From the NCBI GenBank assembly GCA_023213395.1, contig CM041465.1, positions 80,359,741 through 80,423,740 on the forward strand: DNA of 64,000 nt, read 5' to 3'. Origin of the DNA: Cycas panzhihuaensis. Taxonomy: Eukaryota > Cycadophyta. The position numbers and the translations under genes were made by a program. Positions 21,781-34,139 of this stretch are shown one piece after another (the first letter of the stretch is position 1; the number at the start of each line of letters is the position of its first letter). The notes beneath the pieces were generated by a model, which saw only the letters and a program-made list of their open reading frames with translations, made no database searches and was not told the DNA's origin.

Positions 21781-23485
21781 GATTATAAGTGTATCTCTAA
21801 ACAATGTCCTTTTCTTCAATAAAAAAACTTACCTAACATTGGTAATATGCCCATTAATTAATATCAATAAACTTTCTCATGTCTCATGTCCCTCACATCA
21901 CTGACTTAATCATCACATCATCACCTTATCTATTTCTCATATTGCCAAACAGTTATATAGAATCTAAAACACTTACTTCATCATTAAATCAATGCCTCAT
22001 AACTTTCACAATGATCATACATATCATATGTTGTCATTATATCACTAAGACACATCACATTTTAATTAATTACCTAAAACATAACTCATGCCACAACATT
22101 ACTAATGAATAAACCATACCCTTGTAAATCATACAATGATCTACACTGCTCAATAATGTTTACTTTCCTGCAACAGAGGTATCTTCAATAAAATCTCATC
22201 CTTCTTTGCCCATTCAATCAATTAAAAGAACACATCATCAAATAAGCCTAATCTTATCCTTAAACATAACCAAAAAACACCCAATCTTGTCATGTAACCT
22301 CATATACAATAAGCATCTCATTACCTCAAATCACCATTTTTCTTGTCCTCAAATTTGTCTTATCATACCCATAAAGCTCCTTTAAGTAAATCACATTCAA
22401 AGAAGTACTAAGTTGCCATATGCTATCTAACTCATTCATGCAAACACATGTACTATCACTTCATCACCATATTATGTCATCGTCATACTAGCTCTCTCAT
22501 ACGAACACATGTAAGAAAGCACTCAAATTGCCATTAAACAATTACCATCATACATCTCAAATCACTAATAGAGTGCCAAATACATTCATATCAACATGAC
22601 TTAATGTCATCTCAAAAGTACTCTCCCATGTACAACACATGAAAGAGAGCCTTAAATAGTCACCTCATATTGCACCATCACACAACTTATTTTCTCATGT
22701 AAATTACATACAAAAAAGCCTATAATCACCTCACCTCACCTATTAATCATGTCATTTCTTGTCTATAAACTTTCTCATATAAATACACATAAGAGAGCAC
22801 CATATCCATGCCTCAAATACTATCAACAAATCACCGCCATACAACTAGCTTATGCTTACTTCATTATCAAAACAAGACCCTTTTAATAAATGAAAAATGT
22901 ATCATCAATATCCATAAGTATCACCTCATTCACACCATCATCCAAAAGTATCATCCTTTTCCAATACTATATATGTACAATAGATATATTAGGCCTCAAG
23001 AGCAATGGTTTTGTAGCCAAGAAAAGTGTAATATAAAACCCTTAAATTCCCAAAAAACTTATTTCTAGAAAAAATATAGCTAAAAAATACATAAAATATG
23101 GATAGAAATGATGGCCTCTGAAATATAATTCTAACAGTTCAAACAAAATTGAATTCTTCTGATAACTTGCAAATAACTTTTCACTCTAAACTCTGATGAA
23201 CTTTTAGCCAAAGTTATGGCTCGTTGAAGTTGAGGTTGTAAATTTGTCTTAAAAATATGATGACGGGATAAAAAAAGGTCGAAATTAATTTTGCTATAAT
23301 TTTCATACTTTCACCTCAAAATCTATAGTATGACCACTCAAAATTTACAGAATAGCCATTTTATCTTAATTTTTCCATTACTTTTTAGAAATTTTAACAT
23401 TTATTCTCTTAAATATGCTTTCAACCCTTGATAACACCTCCCAAATCACCACTCCAATACCGAACAAAAACACCTCTCTCAACCT
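21781..23485 (-). other. Long leader of element C with degenerate tandem repeats
   Basis: About 1.7 kb between PBS and gag, far longer than the usual copia leader. From about 21850 to 22960 it is built from loosely repeated phrases of about 100-130 bases with a core like CTCTCATA..AACACATGTAAGAGAGCACTCAAAT and many TCATCACAT runs. The remaining part to 23485 is AT-rich without motifs. The open frames at 21879-22112 and 22808-23068 lie on the opposite strand within this repeat and are not considered genes. Confidence 0.6.
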
Positions 23486-23501
23486 GGGTGCTCTGATATC
23501 A
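23486..23501 (-). other. Primer-binding site of element C
   Basis: Minus strand TGATATCAGAGCACCC immediately inside the 5' LTR; one mismatch to TGGTATCAGAGC. Confidence 0.85.
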
Positions 23502-23725
23502 TGTTGGAAAATCAAACCTGTAATAAGATAATATTTGTAAATAGAAACAAACACTTGTAGGATTAAATGATACCCTTAAGGTACCTCAAATTGTATTAAC
23601 AAAACATCCTTATAACAAATATTACATATAATACACTATGTGTGTATTTATAATATATGACATGATAGTGAGAGTGAGAACCACTTGCATACGGGATAAA
23701 ATAGATATGCATTAATATTCCAACA
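23502..23725 (-). repeat. 5' LTR of element C
   Basis: 224 bp, plus-strand TGTTGGAAAATC...TATTCCAACA, perfect terminal inverted repeat TGTTGGA/TCCAACA. Followed by ATGAC. Confidence 0.93.
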
Positions 23726-23730
23726 ATGAC

Positions 23731-26700
23731 TAGGGAGATCATTCTTGATTTAGAGTTATTAATTTATGTATTGATGAGTCTTTCACTCCCATATAAAAAT
23801 TTACCATTGCATTAACCCTAGCTAATAAAGTATCTACTTTTTCACTTGGTTCTTTAGAATACTTACTTATGTAATATGAGTAGATACTAAAGAACATGTA
23901 TAATGAGTCATCTAAAGTTTTAGCAGCTAAATCAAAAGGAAAAAAATATCTATATTACAATGAAAAATATATCTTTTGAACTTATAGTTCAAAAGGATAG
24001 ATTGAAAGCTTCAAATGGATAATATAGGCCTAAATGTTATTATTGTGGGAAGTTAGGTTATATCAAAAAGGATTATTAGGAATGACTATGACAACAACAT
24101 TCTCAACAATTATAAAATCAACACTAATGAAACAAGTAATAGCGATGATAACAATGACCACCTAAACAACATGGTTATATTATAAATTTAGTAGAGGAGA
24201 CATGTACTATAATTATAATATGGTTATTTATTGTAATATATAAAATAGGTTTTAATATACAAAATGTATAGTTCATTGATTTTGGTAAATCATGACATAT
24301 GAATGGAAGGTTCAATTGGTTGGTTGAGATATGAAAAGGGAATTAGAAAGTAACCATTAGGGATGACATTGAGCTAGAGGTCATTAAAGTTATAAAGGTA
24401 CCATTTACCATGCCTCATAAGAATTAAAAACATCTAGATAATGTTTTATATGTACCAAATTTGAATGTAAATCTTGATTCAATTGATACAATTGAACAAG
24501 AAGATATGATTATGATATTTTTTTGAGGATATTACATGGTTGAAGACAAGAAAAATAAGGTTATATCCATAAGACTTAGAGAGAATAATATATATAAATT
24601 TCAAGGACACTCTTATATACAAAGAACATTCCTTACCATATCTCCAAAATAAAAGTTATGGTATAAAAGAATGGGTAATTTGAATTAGTCTAGTCTCCAA
24701 TTAATGCATAAATTAAAAATGGTATATACTCTTTCTATAATTAATAATAAAGGTTATTTATGTGAACCTTACATATTAAGAAAGTAACATAGAAAACCAT
24801 TTTTAAAACAAAATATATGGAGATCTAAAGAGAAGTTAGGATTGATTCACTTAAATATATATGGACCAATGCCTCTTATCTCACTAAGTGGAGCGAGATA
24901 CTTCATCACTTTCATTGATGATTATTCAAGGAAAGTTTGGGTTTTTCCAATAAGAAAAGAATTATAAGCCTTCACTTACTTCAAACAATTTAAGGAGTTG
25001 GTAGAAAATGAAAGTGGTTAAAACATCAAGGTCCTATAAATTAATAATGGTAGAGAGTACTCTTTGAATAAATTCACTTAATTTTGTAAGGATCATGGAA
25101 TTTAGAGGTAGTTTTCTATTGCCTATATGCCTCAATATAATGGACTTATTAAGTAAATGGATATAACTTTGGCTAAAAATGCCAAAGCAATGATGAATGA
25201 TCATGATCTTAGTTTATATTATGTAGAAGCTATGAACATAACTATATATCTAACAAATAAAAGTACTACATGGGATAGTAGGAATATAACACATGAGGAG
25301 GCTTGGTAAGGTAGGAGAATAGATATAAGTCATTTAAAAATCTTTGGGTGTAATGCATGTATACATATTTCTAAGGAGAAATGACAAAAGTTGGAAGATA
25401 AAATCATAAAGTAAATCCTTGTTAGATACTCTATTAAAAGTAAAACATACAGAGCATATGAGTTATCAACTCAAAAAAGTTTATATAAATCATAATGTAA
25501 TCTTTCAGGAATATGAGAATCAAAATGTTAGTTCAATTGAGGTTGAGGACCAAGTTTTGGAGCCACCTGGATGTAATTCTTCACATGATCTTATTTGACT
25601 TCAATATAAGTAGCATAATATTGGTAAAGTAAAAGAATTTTACTAGACTTATGAATCTGAATCTAAGAAAAAATCAAAGATAGAGCTAAAACCAAAGATA
25701 CATTGTGATCCTTCACCTTCTTCTTTTAAGAAAAAGCTTATAAAATAGTATATGAAAACTATGGATGATGCTAAGAAATTATTACCTAATTATAAGGGAA
25801 GGTAAAAGTAATAAATATGATCTTCTAAATAGATGAATATGTCTCTTATGGCATGTGTGTTAGATGCAGATGGACCATCTACAATTGAAGAAGCAATCAA
25901 AGAGTAGAAGTGAAATGATACTATAGAGAGTAAAATCCAAGATGTTAAGAAGAAACACATATTGGATTTGGATAAATTACTTACTGGTGATCATGTAATT
26001 AGATGCAAATGGATATATAAGACTAAGTTTAAAACAAATAAATTTATAAATAAATAGAAAGCTTAACTTGTATCAAAGGCTTTAAGTAGTAAGAAGGGAT
26101 AAAAAAGTAAGAACCATTTACTTCTATTATAAATATGAATACCATTCCTCTCATTATGGAAATGACTATATAATTTGATTGGTAATTATACTAGATGGAT
26201 GCAAAGAGTGAAATTTTGAATGGGGATTTAAATGAAGAAGTCTACATGGAGAAGCCCCTTAAATTTATTTAAAAAGGTCATAAGCACTTAATATGCCAAT
26301 TAAGAAAGGCCTTATATGACTTGAAATAGACTCTTAGAGCCTAATGTGAAAATATTAATTAGTTCTTTCTAAATAATGGGTTTAAGAGATCTCTAATTAA
26401 TCTAAGCCTATACATCAAAGTAGAGAATGATAAAATCATATTTATGGTATTATAGTTTAAATGATCTATTGATCATAAATAATGATATCAAACTTGAAGA
26501 CAGATCTTAGTAATTTCTTTAAGATGATAGATCTTATAATTCTACACTACTTCCTAAGAGTGGAAGTATAGAAAAGACCCGAGCATATTTTCATCTTATG
26601 GGTGAAGCACACTTGGAAAATTATGAAGAAATTTAAAATGGATGATTACAAACCTATGCTTACCCCTTTGGAAATAAGTTCTAAATTAAAAATAGAAGAT

Positions 26701-27412
26701 GGTGTGATTGATGTGGATTTAACATTATTTAAACAACTAATGGGAAGTCTAATATACTTGATTATCATTAGACTTGATATATCTTTTACAGTTAGAATGA
26801 TATTTAGGTTTATGAGAGTACCAATAGAATCATTAGAAAGATAAGAAAAGAATACTCAAATACATAAAAGGGACTATTTAATATTGACTTAAATTCCATT
26901 ATAATAATAATTTCAAGTTGATAGGGTTTACAAATTCTAATTGGGTTAGATGTTTATATAGTAGAAGGTAAACTTCTAGATACTATTTTAGTTTGGATTT
27001 AATTACCATTACATGAAGTAGTAAAAAGCAATAAAATATTGCTTTATCTTTAATTGAAGTAAAGTACAAATTTATAATTATAACTACTATTGAAGTCATT
27101 TAGTTATGATAGATTTTAGAGAATATAGGATTAACCCAATTAGAATTAATTATCTTATATTGTAATAATTAGAGTACATTAAAGATTGAAAAAAATCTTA
27201 TGTTCAATACTCATACCAAGTAAGTTGAGTTGTACCATTATTTTATTTGAGAATTAATTCAAAAAGGTATAATTGAGATGGTGTACAAGCTAACAAAAGA
27301 ACAATTGGATAACATTTTCACCAAACCGCTGGCATGGGATAGGTTCTAGAATTTTAAAGATGGTTTAGGTGTCAAAATAAATGAAATAAATATTAAAGGG
27401 GAGTGTTGACAT
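23731..27412 (+). pseudogene. Copia element B: remainder of gag plus protease, integrase, reverse transcriptase and RNase H, heavily decayed
   Basis: Gag resumes after the C insertion. A zinc knuckle at 24035-24076 reads C-X2-C-X4-Y-X4-Y: the His and last Cys are both Tyr. The protease triad near 24278 reads D-F-G instead of D-S-G. GAG-pre-integrase LWYKRMGNLN is at about 24657. Integrase shows YFITFIDDYSRKVWVF (about 24900), with Asn in place of both catalytic Asp residues (LNIYGPM and INNGREY). RT shows CKWIYKTKFKTNKF (about 26000), ILNGDLNEEVYMEKP (about 26210) and a YVDD equivalent reading YSLND near 26450. An open piece at 26602-26844 covers the end of RT. The tail has FTKPLAWD at about 27320. 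Integrase before RT is the copia order. Dozens of stops and several frame changes make this older than E, F or M. Confidence 0.85.
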
Positions 27413-27720
27413 TAATGTTTATTTATGGCTTATAACTTAAGGTTATGAGTCTCTCCTTAATATTGTGATTTATTAGCATTAGGTTTATTTAATATTAATG
27501 TGAGTGGTGAGTTATTAGAGTTTATGAACTCTCACTCACGTGTTAATCATTAGGATTGATTATTTCTTTTAGGAGTTGTATTTATATATACATTATGTAT
27601 TGTAAATTGGAATAAGAGATGATTCAGGTTTGATATTTTATCAATTGTTTGAAATTAATTTTGATGTGATTGATGTATTAATACTTCCTTTATTTGATCT
27701 CTATTCTTATTGTTTTTAAT
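27413..27720 (+). repeat. 3' LTR of copia element B, right end uncertain
   Basis: Starts TGTTGACATTAATG after the purine tract AAAGGGGAG (27404-27412). I could not find its 5' partner in the window, so the right boundary is a guess based on where gag-like sequence of another element begins. Confidence 0.6.
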
Positions 27721-28175
27721 AATTTTAATACTAATATTAAAAAGGAAACCATAAAAGATATCTCTATTTATGTACAAAGGTTTCATAAGATTCTTAATCA
27801 GGATGAAGTTAAATTCAAACCTAAATAATAGTTCCTTATAGACTATTTTGTAGAAGGCCTAAATATAGATATAAGGACTTAAATAGTTCTAAAATAATCA
27901 ATTGACCTCAAGAGTATGGAAGCTTTTACTCTTTATTTCAAAGTGATCACGAAGAACTAGGAGATGATCTATTCCTCTCAAAAGGAACTAGATGATCCTA
28001 ATTAGGATAGTGAGTTTGATATTGTAATGATAAAAATAGAAGATATTGAATTAAAGGTTAAATTCCAAAGTAATCTTTAGAGGACATGGGTTATGCAAGA
28101 TGAGCCAACAACTTGGATTAATACTTCACACTAGTAGGAGCAAGATACTCTTAGACTAGAGGATCATATTACTCT
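27721..28175 (+). pseudogene. Element G: decayed gag-like remnant, left part
   Basis: In plus frames this gives phrases such as YVQRFHKILNQDEVKF, DYFVEGLNIDIRT and KELDDPN, separated by stops. The pattern (a Y...F.. motif, then YF..GL..DIR) resembles a gag capsid region. It ends at ACTCT (28171-28175), the left duplication copy flanking element F, and probably continues after 35664. Family unresolved. Confidence 0.4.
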
Positions 28176-28609
28176 TGTGAGAATAGGCACATGCACAATG
28201 TAATCATAGAATCATAAAATATGTAATCACAGGTAACAAGATAACACTGCACATGTACATAGATTGACAGGTGGAAAACCCCTTTTGGAGAAGAAAAACC
28301 ACCTCCTAAAGTTCTAATTTTATTAAGAATTACTATAAACAGAAAACCAAATATGTAAACCACCTAACACCTAAACCAGCATTTGAAAAGGCATTAAGAC
28401 AACCCTTTTAGATTCATGGAACCCACACCTTGAATCTAGGAGATAAATTTATATAATGAAAGGTTCGTTGAAATGTAGTTCCACATTTCAACCACCTTTC
28501 ACATAAGTTAATTAATAAACATAAAGTTTAAACATTAGGATAACTTAAATATATATTTAGATAGGTGACTAAAATATGAACTTTAAAAGATTACATTAAC
28601 ATTCTAACA
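28176..28609 (-). repeat. 3' LTR of element F
   Basis: 434 bp; plus strand TGTGAGAATAGG...ACATTCTAACA. In the minus sense a TATATAAAT motif (plus 28447-28455) is a TATA candidate. Confidence 0.95.
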
Positions 28610-28620
28610 TCCCCCTTTAA
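28610..28620 (-). other. Polypurine tract of element F
   Basis: Minus strand TTAAAGGGGGA directly before TGTTAGAATG. Confidence 0.8.
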
Positions 28621-28656
28621 TGTAAACTTTTGTGCTATAGAAAAAGAAGGTCTTCA

Positions 28657-31600
28657 TCACAGTGATCCCCCTTTGATGGAGACTTCTTTTATCTGTAACA
28701 GATCTCTAAGATTTAGAAACTTTACTTCAGTTAAAGACTTCGTAAGAATATCAGTAATCTGTAGATCTGTTGGACAATAAGACAAAGAAATAAGATTATC
28801 AGTAACTAAATTACAAATAAAATACTGATGTAATTCAATATGTTTAGTCCTAGAATGTGAAACTGGATTTGTAGCTATAGAAATTGCACCTTGATTATCA
28901 ACTTTAATTTCAATGGAAGAGTTTAAAGACAGATCAGTTTTATTTAGTAAAGATTTGAGCCAAAGTGCTTCTTTACTAGCTTTAATAAGTGCATGATATT
29001 CTGCTTTAGTTGTGGATAAAGCAAGTGCCTGCATTTTCTTACTAGAATAAGTAATATGTGAGGAATCTATAAAAAATACATACCCTAAAGTAGATTTGTA
29101 ATCAGTTATATCACCTGCCTAATCAAAATCAGTATATCTAGTTAAAGTTAGAGGTTTATTATAAAAATTATAAGTTAAACCATAAAACACAGTATGCTTT
29201 AGATATCATAAGATATGTTTGGCTACTTTCCAATGAGATTCATGTGGCTATTGCATATAATGAGAACATAAAGCGATAGCATAAGAAATGTCAGGGTGAG
29301 TATGAGTTAGATAGATAAGACTACCAATTAGTTATCTATATCTTGTAGGATCACATAAAGGTGATGAACAATCAGTAGATAGCATAACTCATGGTTGTAA
29401 CGGATTAGATATGGGTTTAGCATTTTCCATGTTAAACTGTTGAATTAAGTCTAAAATATACTTAGGTTAAGATATTGTTATATTTGAATGATTTTGATAA
29501 ACTTGTAAACTAAGAAAGTAATGTAATAGACCTAAATCAGTCATTTCAAATTTGTTCACTAAAGTAGATTTTAAATGATGAATATTATAAGTTGATGATC
29601 CAATAATGATAATGTTATCAACATAGAGGATTAAAATAGTAAGATTTTTATTTTTACTTTTAAAATAAAGATTTGGATCACTAATATATCTAGTGTATCC
29701 AATATGAATTAAATACTCGTCTACTTTAATATACTAAGCTTGAGGAGCTTGTTTTAAACCATAAATGGATTTTTTAAGTTTAAAAACTAAATTAGGATTT
29801 TCAATAAATCTAGGTGGCTAAGATATATAGACCTCTTCTTTGAGATCACCATTCAAGAAAGCACTCTTAACAACCATTTGGTGGATTTCCCAACCAAACT
29901 TAGCTACAAGAGCAATAATTATTTTGATTGTGTTCATCTTTGCAATAGGGGCAAAGGTTTCATTATAATCAATGCCATCTATTTGAGAAAATCCTTTTGC
30001 AACAAGGTGACTTATATATTTTTCAACTGCATCTATTGAGTTATATTTTATCCTATAGACCCATTTACAGTTGACGATATTTTTCCCAGGTGGGAGAGGA
30101 ACAAGATCCCAGGTTGAATTTTTAATTAAGGTATCAAATTCAGTCTACATAGCATCCTTCCATACAGGATCGTTGTTAGCCTGTTTAAATGTTTTAGGAT
30201 CATTGTTGTCCATTATTTTTATCATTAAGGTAAAATTAGCATGTAATTTTTGCACACGTGTGCATCTGATATCAGTAGGATTACCTACATCAGATCCATC
30301 ATCAGTAAGTGTTTTTGTTGCCCAAATAGGTTGCTTGTGAGTAACTGTATCTGATAATATAGGTTGATTTGATGAACTAACCTGAAGGGAAGGATCTATT
30401 TTAGTGGGTTCAGATAGAGTCTAATTTTGGACTTAAGTTGATAAGGATTCCATAACCTTTAGATCAACTTGTTTATCAGAGGGGTCAACCAAACAGGTGT
30501 TGGTTAACAAACTTTTAACAAAAAGTTCTACATAAGTAGATGTGGAAGAAGATCCTTCTTCATCAAATATTATATCACGCAAAATAGAAATTTGATGCAT
30601 GACTAGATCTAAGAGTTTATAAGCTTTACTCTCTTTACTGTATCCAACGAAGATGTATTTTTGACATTTTTTGTTTAATTTTTTGTGTTTTTCATGAGGG
30701 ATGTGTCTCCACGCAATACTGCCAAAGATTCGTAAATGATTGACAAATGGTTTTCTTCTAGACCATTTTTGTTCTGGAGTAATATTCTGTAGTCATTTAC
30801 TAGGTAAACGATTTAATAAATAATTAGAGTAGTTAATTACTTCTGCCCATAATTTTAAATCTAGATTCTTTGTATGTAACATGCAACGAGTCATCTTAAC
30901 TAGAGTATGATTTTTGCGTTCAACAATACCGTTTTGTTGAGGTGTATATGCAACGGGATGTTGGAACTAAATTCCATATGATTTGTAAAAAGAAGTGAAT
31001 TTTTCACTTAAATATTCCTTAGCATTATCAGATCGAAATATTTTGATTTTTGAATTTGATTGATTTTCAATTAATGTTTTATATTCAATGAAAGTGTCAA
31101 ACACTTGACTATGTGTTTTGAACATGTAAACCCAACATTTTCTTGAATAATCATCTATAAATATAACCAAATAATGAGAACCTAAGTATGATGTTACATG
31201 AAAGGGTCTACATATGTCAGAGTGGACAAGTTCAAGTGGAGCAGTTATTCTGAATTGAGTTTTATGTGGAAATGGATCTATGTGTTGTTTACCTATCACA
31301 CAGGCTTCACAAACACCATAAACAATGTTTAAGGGTGGTAGACCATGAATCATTTCATGTTTCTTTAAATATTACAGTTTACCATAACTTGTACAGCCAA
31401 ATCTTGCATGCTAAAGTTTGTTGACTGAGTCAGATTTGGCAATAAAAGTACTAAAAGATTTTGTTTTGTTATTTTGAAGACTTGTTAGACTTTAGAGACC
31501 TATGTTATGATCAACAGGTCTTGAGGCAATACGTCTGAATTTGTCTAATAGTTTCTTTATGATAAATTTATTTTTCCAGAATTCGACGACAAGGTCTTTC

Positions 31601-32910
31601 TGGAAGATTTGATAGACAGAGAGTAGGATTAGTAATAAACCAAGTACGTAAAAGACGTCCTTGATTGAACCATCTTTTAGAATAACGTCACCTGATCCTT
31701 TGACTTTAAGTTGATTACCACTTTTGAAAGAAATCTCTTCTTTAGAGTTCATATCGGATTGATAAGTGGTTAAATTTTTCTGGTGTTCAGTCATATGATG
31801 GGATGCACCAGAGTTAAGGATCCACTGTGATGGTTAATTTGAAGGGGCAATAAATGCAGAAGTTGTTGCTGCTAAAGAGCAATTATGAGATTGATGATTT
31901 TGGGGTCGTCATTAAGAATATGATTGAAAATAGGATTGAGAATAGGATTGAGGTTTATTTTGCAATCCCTTTGAAGCTTTCCATGCTTCCGAAGCTATTC
32001 TACTTCTACAGACATCAATAGTGTGGCCTCTTTTATGATAATAGGCACAACTAGTATTCTAAGAAGAAGTTACATTGTTTCTATTATAAAAGAACTGATT
32101 GGAAGTATTCTGGTGTTTAGTTAGACTAGAATATTTTACATTGTTTTATGAATTAGATGGTGAACCTCTATGAGGTTTCTGAAACTTTGGATTACTATGA
32201 AAATTATTCTATTGTTTGTTTTTAAATTGTGGCTTAGTTTTGGAAAATAAAACCTATGAAGGATCTTTTAATGCATCTATTTAAATTAACATTATCTGAT
32301 GTTCAATCAACTGGTTTGTCAACTGATTGAATGTTATAGGTGGGTTACTAGCTTGTTGTCTAGTAGTTTTGTAGAGATTAAAGTATTTTGGCAGTTTGTT
32401 TACTACAAGACGTACGAGTGTGCCGTCGTCTCTAGCATGCGTAGTTATTTTTTCAGCATCACATTCTTTGGTTTTAAACTTAATGCAGTTATCTAGATCT
32501 TTATTAATTAATTGAATTTTAGTTTAAAAAATTTTAACATTAGAAAAATTATCAAATGTAAGGTTATACAATTACTGTTCTAGGACAACCACTTGATGTG
32601 TATCTACCTTATCATATTTTTCTTGCAAGGTTTTCTAAACAGTGGCTAAGACATCTGTTTCAGAAAACTACCAACTAATTTCTAGTAAGAGTGAGTTTAA
32701 TATGGTGCCTAAAGCGGGATCTGAGTTCATTAGATATACCATATAACTCTTTGTAGCATCTGCTTTTGGGTTTTGAAATTCACCTGTCACATATCGCCAT
32801 ATCTTTTGCTGTTTGAGCTAATGGGATATGCAATTCCTCCAATTAGCATAGTTTGAGCCGGTTAATACTAGAATTGGAACGCAGGTGATTGTCCCTAGCA
32901 TTAATGCCAT
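28657..32910 (-). pseudogene. Element F gag-pol, single frame with nonsense codons only
   Basis: The ATG at 32910-32908 opens a frame that every recognisable domain shares, down to the stop at 28659-28657 (1418 codons). Gag: LTGSNYANWRNCI then a stop (plus 32818-32820) where the family has Trp; further stops at 32668-32670 and 32635-32637. Zinc knuckle at 32008-32049 reads C-X2-Y-X4-H-X4-C, Tyr replacing Cys. Protease near 31813 reads N-S-G instead of D-S-G. Integrase (about 31353-30700) keeps D (HSDICRPF), D (RSDNAKEY) and E (GIVERKN). RT has KSAFLNGDLKEEVYI and the catalytic YVDD reads YVDN (29614-29625). RNase H: LALSTTKAEYHAL and KVDNQGAISIA (29034-28657). Most visible changes are C-to-T or G-to-A. 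Inactive, but not rearranged. Confidence 0.92.
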
Positions 32911-33819
32911 ATTGGGAGTGATGAGGTTTGATTGTAGATTAAAGAGTTATGAAGGTGATTGGAAAAATAATCACTTAATAAAAGTACTAATCATGTTAAC
33001 ATATATAATTCAAGAAGGTATTCTAGTATGCATTAGTTGTATTTAAGAAAAAATCATATGTTTGTAGACAGATGAATAAATAAATAACTTCTTAAAAACA
33101 TTGCCTTAAGCAGTCCCTTTTGATAAATAGTTCTCTTTGAGAAATAGTCCTCCTTTGACAATTAATTGTCCTTACTCCTTAACGAAACGAAAAAATCCCC
33201 CTTAAAAAATAAATGTTAGCTAAAAGAAAAGTTTATTGATATCCATAAATTGAACTTAAAAACAACGTATGAAATAAAAAACCTTTCAAGCTCAATAATT
33301 TTAATATAAAAGGAGAGCTCTAAAATTAATAATCACCACATTTTTATTCCTAGTGGTTGCTAAATTCCTATAGGGCCAACCCCAAATTTTACTAGTGGTA
33401 GTGGATATACTTTATTCCTTAATCTTGTGGATAAACTTCTATTTGTTTATGAAAAAACATGCAAGTCCTCTTACCATCTTTGCCTTTATTTTTGAGTAGT
33501 TCTTACAAGCAAATTTGGACTAATACATTTAAAGATATATCAAATAACTAGAATAGTCAAGATAGATACCTTAATATTCTTATTAATTAAAGAGTTCTAT
33601 TCCTTTCCTTTTTAGTTGTTTCATATTCCATTTATCACATGAGTTAACTATGTATATTTATTAGGCATGAGACCTAGTTAGTATTAATTGTTACTTTTGG
33701 TATATTAATTGGTATCTTTTATAATGGATCCATAAATGTTAGCTAAATTATAAGTGTGATTTAAGGAGGGTTTAATAAGGAGGGGTACTTGTTTTATTTA
33801 AATAAAAAAATAATATGAT

Positions 33820-33968
33820 AAAGGAGGGAGGTATTTTGATTAAAATATAATAAGGGAGGGGGGGGGGGTATTTGATTAACTTAAAATGTAATAAGGGAGG
33901 AGGGTAATTGATTAACTTAAAATATAATAAGGGAGGGGGGGGGGGGGTAATTGATTATATTAAAATGT
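33820..33968. repeat. Tandem repeat with long G-runs (G11 and G13)
   Basis: About four imperfect units of AATAAGGGAGGG...TAATTGATTAACTTAAAAT, roughly 40-50 bases each. G-runs of 11 (33858-33868) and 13 (33935-33947) lie on the plus strand, so the element F transcript would carry C-runs. Confidence 0.85.
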
Positions 33969-34139
33969 AACCTAAAGTTTAATAATTATAAACCTTCAAT
34001 TTAATTAATCATGTATATTTATAAGATTATATAAAAAATGAAATAAAGAATCGTGGACCTGACGAGGGTATAGAATTTATAAAAGAAAATTAAGTTTAAA
34101 ATTTAATTGAGGTCCGGGAGGGGTAATGCAATAAAAAAC

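Larger units (their letters stand above)
9265..23725 (-). mobile_element. Element C: gag-only copia-like LTR retrotransposon, minus strand, split by elements D and E
   Basis: Two 224-bp LTRs (9265-9488 and 23502-23725) are flanked by a perfect 5-bp duplication ATGAC (9260-9264 and 23726-23730). On the minus strand the right LTR is followed by a PBS, and the left LTR is preceded by the purine tract AAGGGGGAG. Subtracting D (9926-14305) and E (14373-21135) leaves about 3.3 kb: LTR, leader of about 1.7 kb, a gag-like frame of about 370 codons, PPT, LTR. No protease, integrase or reverse transcriptase is present. It is inserted in copia element B. Structurally it fits the gag-only non-autonomous class known as TR-GAG; that label is my inference. 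Confidence 0.88.

Noticed and set aside
21879-23068. Plus-strand open frames in the element C leader
   Set aside because: Low-complexity His/Ile/Thr-rich translation of degenerate tandem repeats, opposite to the element orientation.
28169-28363. 64-residue minus-strand frame
   Set aside because: Falls inside the element F LTR; chance frame.
30071-30340. 89-residue plus-strand frame
   Set aside because: Antisense of the copia F pol frame between integrase and RT.
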